A stretch of DNA of 12,917 bases, taken from NCBI GenBank assembly GCA_001839685.1, contig MLAK01000008.1, forward strand, positions 5,091 to 18,007, read 5' to 3'. The translations under genes were made by a program, and so were the position numbers. Below, in pieces: positions 7,946-12,917 of the stretch (its first letter is position 1; every line of letters starts with the position of its first letter). The stretch comes from Tritrichomonas foetus (Eukaryota > Parabasalia > Tritrichomonadida > Tritrichomonadidae). The notes under the pieces are model-generated. The model searched no databases and had not been told where the DNA came from. It saw only the letters and a list, made by a program, of their open reading frames with translations.

Positions 7946-8659
7946 TTATTGAAATAAATTTTCAAGAGGAAACAACATTTGATCTTGATCATACAGCTCA
8001 ATTTGATCAAGTCCATCATTACTCAGCGAAAAAAGCCCATTTTGATCATAAGGATCGAAAAATTCACCATCATGTTCTGTAGAATCACTTTGTTCTGTAG
8101 AATCACTATTTTTTGTTGAGCTTTGATCTTTAGTGAATTTGTCATCAATCTCTTCAGGGGACGATAAGCTAACTTCATTATCGGTTTCAGAATGTGTTTC
8201 TTCATCAACCAAATGCTCATCGTTCTCAGACTGAATTATTTTGGAATAATCGAAGTTCATTCGTGAAACAAAGTAATTCCAACGATTTTTTATTGAATTA
8301 GCTGAACGACCTTTCAGAAGTTGGGATAAAAGTGTCCATTGTGGACCAAATTCTTGATATTTTTGATAAAGCATCTCATCTTCTTGTGCTGACCATTGTC
8401 CATTAAAAAATCCTGGTTGAAGATAATTTCTGTAACGATCTCGACATTGTCGTGCTGTTCTGTTTTTCATATACTGAGCAACAATATTCCATTGATTGAG
8501 CCCACAATTTTCCACTAATGTTCGAAGCATATTGTCTTCCTCCAAACTAAATTTTTTGCGCAATGAACAGTGGTGGGGCTTATTTCTGGGGTATTGAGTA
8601 AATAGAATGCTCGCATTATTGTTGCTGTTGCTTAGTACATGTGAATTCATCTTGATCAT
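7946..8659 (-). CDS. R2R3-type Myb transcription factor (237 aa)
   Basis: Two adjacent Myb repeats are visible; residue numbers count from a TTG two codons before the ATG. The first spans about 38-82 (F-S-L-E-E-D, then W59, then RTARQCRDRYRNYL) and the second 89-133 (W91, W110, then RSANSIKNRWNYF). Phe replaces the first Trp of repeat one and Tyr the third, both tolerated in the family. The recognition helices RQCRDRYRNYL and NSIKNRW are intact, so sequence-specific DNA binding is expected. The C-terminal 90 residues are acidic and Ser/Asp/Glu-rich with a duplicated SDSTEQ/SDSTEH from an 18-bp repeat; an activation or regulatory tail is inferred. Myb factors of this size regulate Inr-driven genes in T. 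vaginalis. The ATG at 8659 is the first in frame; an ATG at 8650 (234 aa) is also possible. The stop is TAA. Confidence 0.93.
   Translation of the reverse strand: MIKMNSHVLSNSNNNASILFTQYPRNKPHHCSLRKKFSLEEDNMLRTLVENCGLNQWNIVAQYMKNRTARQCRDRYRNYLQPGFFNGQWSAQEDEMLYQKYQEFGPQWTLLSQLLKGRSANSIKNRWNYFVSRMNFDYSKIIQSENDEHLVDEETHSETDNEVSLSSPEEIDDKFTKDQSSTKNSDSTEQSDSTEHDGEFFDPYDQNGLFSLSNDGLDQIELYDQDQMLFPLENLFQ
8073..8107 (-). repeat. 18-bp in-frame duplication in the Myb tail
   Basis: The 17-base string TGTTCTGTAGAATCACT occurs at 8073-8089 and again at 8091-8107, offset by 18 bases. It encodes the repeated SDSTE units of the acidic tail. The near identity suggests recent slippage. Confidence 0.85.
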
Positions 8660-8685
8660 TTCCAATATTTGGTGAATTTAAGCTT

Positions 8686-8695
8686 TGAAAAATGA
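8686..8695 (-). promoter_or_regulatory. Inr-like initiator TCATTTTTCA of the Myb gene
   Basis: The minus-strand sequence TCATTTTTCAAAG closely matches the T. vaginalis initiator consensus TCAYTWYTCATTA over its first ten positions. It lies 27-36 bases before the ATG at 8659, a usual distance for short trichomonad leaders. Transcription from the A of TCA is expected by analogy. Confidence 0.5.
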
Positions 8696-8699
8696 TTTA

Positions 8700-8705
8700 C
8701 ACGTG
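8700..8705. promoter_or_regulatory. CACGTG (E-box-like) site close to the Myb Inr
   Basis: A CACGTG hexamer lies 5 bases upstream of the Inr-like motif on the Myb gene. A second copy, inside the 8-base palindrome TCACGTGA, lies at 8802-8807. Whether trichomonads read such sites is not shown here; chance is possible. Confidence 0.2.
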
Positions 8706-8825
8706 AAGTGATGTCACCATTCAAATTCGAAAAATTCAACCCGGCTGAAGAGAGTTGTTTATCCTTTTGATGACATGGAAACTCCTCAAAGGAGGAATAA
8801 TCACGTGAATAATTTTTCTATGATG

Positions 8826-8851
8826 TGAAATTTGAATTCATTCAAATTTCA
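8826..8851. repeat. 26-bp near-perfect palindrome upstream of the Myb gene
   Basis: Twelve-base arms (TGAAATTTGAAT and its exact reverse complement) flank a 2-base centre TC. It lies about 130 bases upstream of the Myb Inr. It could be a dimer-binding operator, a cruciform or a chance dyad. Confidence 0.8.
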
Positions 8852-9014
8852 TAATGAAATTCTGTTTATAATCTTCCTTATTGAAAATATTGAATTATTT
8901 ATATCATGAATAATGTAATTCTCAATTCATTGAACTTTGTACCAAAAAAAAATTATTTAAAAAGTGGGAGCATAATTTCATTTTCATATTTTGAAAAATG
9001 GGATAATATCATGA

Positions 9015-9035
9015 TTACGAAAATATCTTTCGTAA
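9015..9035. repeat. Hairpin-forming dyad TTACGAAA-N5-TTTCGTAA
   Basis: Perfect 8-base arms at 9015-9022 and 9028-9035 with a 5-base loop ATATC. It contains CG in each arm. It lies in the middle of the spacer, with no known role. Confidence 0.6.
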
Positions 9036-9945
9036 ATGAAATGATGCAAATCTCTTGGAATTTCGGCTATTTCAACCTAAAGTGATAAATAATAAAAAAC
9101 CGCAATATACATGTAATATATAAAACCAAAAGTGCCAGAAAGAAAACGATGAATTTCATGAAATAAAATTATCAAAAATTCTTGTTGTTTTATTCAAAAA
9201 TATCAAAAACTATCTATCTCTTCAAATTTTTTCTATGAATTTCTGAAGATTATTGATTTTTGAAAGATATCATTTTGACTTGTATCATTCAATTTCTTTT
9301 TCATCATCATGTCAATTTTTGCATACGATTCAGATCTTAAATCTTTATTGATCGAAGAATCAGAAATAGTTATTTCATGAATTTGCATCATACACCAAAA
9401 GTTTGAGGCGAAAAATAAAACCTTGGTTCTCAAACGTTTTGAAATTAAAAATTTGAATATGATGATGATAATAAATCAATAATTCTGAATATGGTTCAAT
9501 CTTTTTCTGATATGTCAAATCATGTGGAATTGAAATTTTCCTGTCGCAGCATACAATTTAGATGAGCTTCAATTTTCATTTCAAAAATATGGATGTCGTT
9601 CAAAAATGTAATAAAAGTTATCACAGTATTGAAAAGTAGCTGTTTCTCCAATGTACGATTGGATAAGTTTCTCTTCATTAACCAAACTTAAGGAATAGTT
9701 TTATTATCGTTGTAATTATATAGAAATAAGTAGATGTTGAATATTAAAGTCACTTAATTATTTTGAATTCGTTGATATCAATTCGAGTTGGTCATTTTTG
9801 GATCAGATATTCCATTCAATAGTCGGAAGAACTGATACAATTACAAATATAGTATTGGCAATTTACCAAAATTCTTACGAATGGGAAAAACTTAAATAGT
9901 TAGGTGACAATTTTTTTTGTGAACAAATTGGAATTTCAAACATTT

Positions 9946-9949
9946 TTTA
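9946..9949 (-). terminator. TAAA overlapping the kinase stop codon
   Basis: The TAA stop of the kinase tail frame is followed directly by A, giving TAAA across the stop. This is the arrangement described for poly(A) signals in T. vaginalis messages. It supports the second kinase frame as a genuine gene end. Confidence 0.35.
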
Positions 9950-10294
9950 TGAAAGAATTTCTGCAAAGCTTGTTGATATTAATGACTTTGTACCAACAGT
10001 TGACATTCTTTTTTCATTATATGGTCTCAGCGTTTTTATTGATTTCATAAGATAAAGGCCAGCAGATTTATTGGTTGATCGTGAAGCTGTAATTGAGCAA
10101 TTTTTTGCGCTTGACGATAAGGGGATTTTATTGATACAATTTAGTAATTCGCATTTCATTAAATCAGATGAAGTTGGTCTATAATTTGGATCTGAAATTA
10201 GAACCATTTTTAAAAACTTATAGATATATGGATCAATTGTTGATGGTATAATAACAATTCCATTTTCAATCACTTTCAGTACATTTTTGCTCTG
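9947..10294 (-). pseudogene. Protein kinase, C-terminal lobe end and tail, out of frame
   Basis: The frame continues the kinase fold exactly where the upstream frame stops making sense. It starts QSKNVLKVIENG, then IPSTIDPYIYKFLKMVL, then ISDPNYRPTSSDLM, the last two being the conserved final C-lobe helices with the D-P-x-x-R-P-T signature. About 60 further Ser/Lys-rich residues follow with no recognised domain, ending at TAA. It has no plausible ATG of its own (the frame opens from a TTG at 10312), so it is the displaced 3' part of the kinase gene rather than a separate gene. Confidence 0.8.
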
Positions 10295-10925
10295 AAAACT
10301 CCAAGTCTCCAATGGCTAAATAATACATAGTAACTCCAAAAGCCCATATATCTGCTTTCATGGGGCAAAAAGGAAGTTTTTTGACTATTTCTGGAGCTTG
10401 GAATGCCTGTGAACCTGAGAAAGTTTTACATAATTCATTTGATGTGATTGCCAAACCAAAATCGCCAAGTTTTACTCTTCCATAAGCATCAAGGAAAATA
10501 TTTGCAGGTTTAATATCACGATGAGCCATTTTCCTTAAATGCATATAGTGAAGAGCATTTAATATTTGACGTGAGTAATTAAAGAAATCATTTCTAGTTA
10601 AAACTCCATGCTTTCGAATAAATTCACCTAGATTTCCACCTGGGCAAAATTCCAAAATAATGTAAAAGAAAGATGAGTCAGTAAAATGGTTATATATGCT
10701 CACAATGTTTGGATGAACAATTGACTTTAATGCTTCAATTTCACTTAAAAAAGAATTGCTGTTTCCATTTCTTTTTGAAGTATCATTCTGAATAGTTTTG
10801 GCGACATATGTTTCTTGGTACTTTGTTGATAAAATACTGTACACTGATGCAAATCCACCTTTTCCAATCTGGTTGGTTAGTTCATATCCATGCTTCCAAA
10901 GTGTTTCATTTATTTCGCATGACAT
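10266..10925 (-). CDS. Ser/Thr protein kinase, N-terminal and catalytic part (219 aa, frameshifted end)
   Basis: The order of kinase motifs is complete up to subdomain IX: glycine loop IGKGGFASV (20-28), ATP lysine in VAK (K43), acidic helix C residues near E62-E64, catalytic HRDIKPAN (135-142, D137), DFG (155-157), APE (177-179), and DIWAFG (192-197). All catalytic residues are present. The style of the C-P-G-G-N-L and H-R-D-I-K-P-A-N stretches suggests the CAMK/ULK/NEK-like kinases that are numerous in trichomonads; the subfamily is uncertain. After residue 210 the frame runs into a nine-residue out-of-frame tail and TGA. The rest of the C-lobe is in the next frame, so as read the enzyme lacks its last helices and is probably inactive. 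The ATG at 10925 is well placed, ten residues before the fold begins. No good Inr was seen. Confidence 0.9.
   Translation of the reverse strand: MSCEINETLWKHGYELTNQIGKGGFASVYSILSTKYQETYVAKTIQNDTSKRNGNSNSFLSEIEALKSIVHPNIVSIYNHFTDSSFFYIILEFCPGGNLGEFIRKHGVLTRNDFFNYSRQILNALHYMHLRKMAHRDIKPANIFLDAYGRVKLGDFGLAITSNELCKTFSGSQAFQAPEIVKKLPFCPMKADIWAFGVTMYYLAIGDLEFSEQKCTESD
10295..10298 (-). other. Likely one-base frameshift site in the kinase gene
   Basis: The minus-strand sequence is GGAGACTTGGAGTTTTCAGAGC. In the upstream frame, sense ends at G-D-L-E-F; in the next frame, sense begins at Q-S-K-N-V. Removing one T from the T4 run reconnects the two, so a one-base insertion at a short homopolymer explains the break. 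The exact base within the run cannot be fixed. Confidence 0.75.
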
Positions 10926-11879
10926 TTAAATAAAATAAGGAATTTTTCTGCTAACGAAAATTGAAATCAACTGTAAAATTATTTGTGGAATCAGTTTTTC
11001 TGTGTTGAAATTACGATTGCTAATTCAATCATTCAACGAACGAAGCAATTTTCAATGATGTCGCTAAAAAGCATTTCCATACTGTTACTCCGACTGGTAC
11101 TTTTTCTTTGAAATTTTCCAAAACAATTTCCGATTGATAGACGATAATTGCAAAGAAAAAAATGAAAAGATGTCTATCAAAATCTTGAGATATATTTGAC
11201 AATATTATCATTTTGGTATTAACATTCATATTAATATTGTCATTGATAAATATGAATGATAGATACGAAATTTTGATGAAGTTAAATAAATTTGATCACA
11301 AATTACTTTTTTAGGGAAAGATACATCTAATAATCAATTTACCTTCACCATTTGTCAGAAAAGGTAAACTTCAAATACGAAATTTACTGTTGGAGATATT
11401 ACCTCAAAAAAATTTGATTGAATGATAAAAGTCGAATAATAAAATATTATTAATATTCGTTGGTCATTAATAAAGGTTGCCTATTCTAACGAATTGTAAG
11501 AAACAGGTCATTTTTCATCTGATGCCATATTGTTTTTATTTAATTTTATAGAAACAAAATTTGTGAAAATTTTTCAATATTAATTCAAAACCTTATTCTT
11601 GAATAAATTTTGAAATCACTTTTTGATATAAAACTCTTCTCCAAAATTGCGTCATTCCAGAATGAAATAAATCACAGTAGGTGACACTCTCTAAATTTTG
11701 ATATACATGATTTGAGACAAAATATTTCACATGAACTTTAAAAAAATAAATGTGAATTAAAAAAGTATGAGTGAATAGAATTTTATGATGTGATAAGTCT
11801 ACTTGTGATTTTATGAAATTAAATAGAAACGAAAAAAGAAAAATTATGAATAAAAATGAAATATTTATATAAATACAAA
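10926..11879. other. 0.95-kb AT-rich spacer between kinase and RCC1 genes
   Basis: No recognisable gene was found. A 66-codon minus frame (11029-11229) has no domain match that I can see. Dyads include 11197-11258 (two interleaved inverted repeats), TTTACCTT/AAGGTAAA at 11338-11368, and an AT-only stem at 11447-11473. The segment should hold the kinase promoter and the RCC1 3' region; TAAA occurs within about 15 bases past the RCC1 stop. Confidence 0.55.
11197..11258. repeat. Two interleaved inverted repeats
   Basis: Arm pair one is TGACAATATTA (11197-11207) and its reverse complement at 11232-11242. Arm pair two is CATTCATATT (11223-11232) and its reverse complement at 11249-11258. The order A-B-A'-B' is that of a pseudoknot or of two competing hairpins, which overlap at one base. 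The arms are AT-rich. Confidence 0.6.
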
Positions 11880-12887
11880 TTACGATTCACCTAATTTTTC
11901 TCTCAATCTTTGTATTTCCTTGTCTTTTTCCTTGAGTTTTTTCTTCAGGTTAGCAATTATTCTGTCTTTTTCACTGATGATTCCGTGAAATTTAAAAATT
12001 TCTGAATCATTTTCATGATTTGAAAGATGATAATCATATCCAGAATGATTTAGTAAAGGAACATCAGTTATCACACAAGAAGAAAAAGCTCCGGTGAAAA
12101 CATTTGTAATTTTTACCTTTTCATTCATTTCTTCAAAGAAATCAGTTTCTTTTGGCTTTTTAATTTCTTCATCTTCGGCATAGCACCGCATCAACTGGCC
12201 ATAAAAGTTACTTCCACATGTTAGAAGCCTTCCATCATCAGTAACAAAAGCCGAATGAAGGTTTCCAACTGCACAATCAACAATTTTTGTATTTTCATCA
12301 AAAGAACGAATTTCTATGAATTTTTCAGTTTCAATCACATCATTAGTTCCTAATTGGCCATGCCAATTCAAACCACAACCAAAAACTCTTCCATCTTCAG
12401 TTAAAGCTAAACAATGTCGACTGTAACCAAACACTTTCTTGACTTTCTGATCAATTAAGGAATCTATTATAATAAACTCTTCAAAATTCTGGTGATTTAA
12501 GTATCCATTTCCATAAACATTACCACTAAGTGTAACAATAACTATAAATTTATAACCTTCAGTATCACATCGACATGCATCAACTATCTTCTCGTTATCA
12601 ATTGTTATCTTTTTTGGTTTGGTTGAAGGATTACTTTCAAAAATATATAAATCACCTTCAGAACCAACTGCAAGTGGTGCTTCCCAACCACCAGAAATAT
12701 AAACTGGGCGAGTGTCCAAATGATAAATTGTGATGTGATGTTTTTTGCTTTCACTAGAGCAGAAAATAAGTGTTCCATCAACAGTTAAATATAATGTGTA
12801 AGTATCTCCACAAAATGCTGAATCGAAAATTGAGTAATTTGGTTCAAATGAAATTTTGGTAAATGATTTTAATGTTGTTCTTTCCTC
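11880..12887 (-). CDS. RCC1-repeat protein with C-terminal coiled coil, 5' end incomplete
   Basis: The frame encodes a series of RCC1-type blades: LTVDGTLIFC, AVGSEGDLYIF, VTLSGNVYGNGY, LTEDGRVFGCGLNWHGQLG and VTDDGRLLTCGSNFYGQL, ending in a charged coiled coil of about 30 residues (EKDRIIANLKKKLKEKDKEI) and TAA. RCC1-like propellers bind proteins or act as exchange factors; trichomonads have many such proteins and the partner here is unknown. The first in-frame alternative start is a TTG at 12719, but the blade pattern continues 56 codons upstream to a TAG at 12890-12888, with no Met anywhere. The true start is therefore beyond the TAG or the window edge, and the gene is either truncated, mutated or mis-sequenced at its 5' end. 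Confidence 0.85.
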   Translation of the reverse strand, partial: EERTTLKSFTKISFEPNYSIFDSAFCGDTYTLYLTVDGTLIFCSSESKKHHITIYHLDTRPVYISGGWEAPLAVGSEGDLYIFESNPSTKPKKITIDNEKIVDACRCDTEGYKFIVIVTLSGNVYGNGYLNHQNFEEFIIIDSLIDQKVKKVFGYSRHCLALTEDGRVFGCGLNWHGQLGTNDVIETEKFIEIRSFDENTKIVDCAVGNLHSAFVTDDGRLLTCGSNFYGQLMRCYAEDEEIKKPKETDFFEEMNEKVKITNVFTGAFSSCVITDVPLLNHSGYDYHLSNHENDSEIFKFHGIISEKDRIIANLKKKLKEKDKEIQRLREKLGES

Positions 12888-12890
12888 CTA
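12888..12890 (-). other. In-frame TAG near the 5' end of the RCC1-repeat gene
   Basis: The frame is open again upstream of this codon to the window edge (reading GPLCKPFI just before the stop). With no Met downstream, either the stop interrupts the gene or a frameshift lies nearby. There are too few bases left in the window to tell. Confidence 0.5.
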
Positions 12891-12917
12891 TATGAAAGGT
12901 TTACAAAGTGGTCCCCC

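Larger units (their letters stand above)
8696..9946. other. 1.25-kb spacer between Myb and kinase genes
   Basis: This contains the upstream region of the Myb gene and the 3' region of the kinase. Short structures seen are two CACGTG sites, a CTCCT-CAA-AGGAG hairpin at 8782-8794, a 26-bp palindrome at 8826-8851 and a TTACGAAA hairpin at 9015-9035. Two short minus frames (9233-9433, lacking an early ATG, and 9520-9678, 52 codons) have no recognisable domain. No RNA gene or transposon end was found. Confidence 0.55.

Noticed and set aside
8023..8220. Minus-strand 65-codon frame inside the Myb gene
   Set aside because: Off-phase shadow over the acidic tail of the Myb protein; no independent support.
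9233..9433. Minus-strand 66-codon frame in the Myb-kinase spacer
   Set aside because: It opens from TTG with the first ATG 14 codons in, has no recognisable domain and no Inr; possibly a decayed fragment but not supportable as a gene.
9520..9678. Minus-strand ATG frame of 52 codons
   Set aside because: Too short, no motif, no start-proximal signal; could be chance in AT-rich DNA.
11029..11229. Minus-strand 66-codon frame between kinase and RCC1 genes
   Set aside because: No domain recognised and the composition matches the spacer; the TCATT before it is too short to count as an Inr.
11447..11473. AT-only stem TTATTAAT/ATTAATAA as a terminator
   Set aside because: Short stems of A and T are expected by chance here, and hairpin terminators are not the mode in this lineage.
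241..12917. Alternative genetic code with TAA/TAG read as Gln
   Set aside because: TAA ends all five recognisable genes at sensible places, and the codon opposite the internal TAA is Ser in another repeat copy, so reassignment is not needed.

Overview
The window reads as nuclear DNA of an AT-rich parabasalid protist (a trichomonad). AT richness points more to a Tritrichomonas-like species than to Trichomonas vaginalis. This assignment is inference. It rests on the gene set (two-repeat Myb factor with an acidic tail, small protein kinase, RCC1-repeat protein with a C-terminal coiled coil, tetraspanin-like four-pass protein, giant single-pass surface protein with a short cytoplasmic tail). It also rests on uninterrupted intron-less frames, TAA at every natural gene end, an Inr-like TCATTTTTCA before the Myb gene, and TAAA/AATAAA motifs near gene ends. 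No bacterial operon signals, rRNA, tRNA or CRISPR array were seen.

Layout: positions 1-167 hold a 20-bp minisatellite that runs off the left edge. The minus strand from 6045 down to 241 carries a very large surface-protein gene. It has a signal peptide, five long internal repeats of about 285 residues, a C-terminal membrane segment and a 35-residue tail. It is cut into a 530- and a 1385-codon frame by one in-frame TAA at 4453-4455. A 1.1-kb AT-rich spacer with two perfect palindromes separates it from a divergent four-pass membrane protein (7145-7729, plus). That gene converges on a Myb factor (8659-7946, minus) across a 216-bp 3' region with 14-bp tandem repeats. A 1.3-kb spacer follows, then a kinase (10925-9947, minus) broken by a one-base frameshift, a 0.95-kb spacer, and an RCC1-repeat protein (minus, 3' end at 11880) that lacks a Met start and has an in-frame TAG close to the right edge.

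The genes do not form an obvious pathway; each belongs to a family that is large in trichomonads. The main theme is the combination of a modular giant surface protein with disabling lesions in three of the five recognisable genes. This could be a patch of decaying paralogues, recoding, or sequence error. The sequence alone cannot decide, but the lesion positions are defined below.
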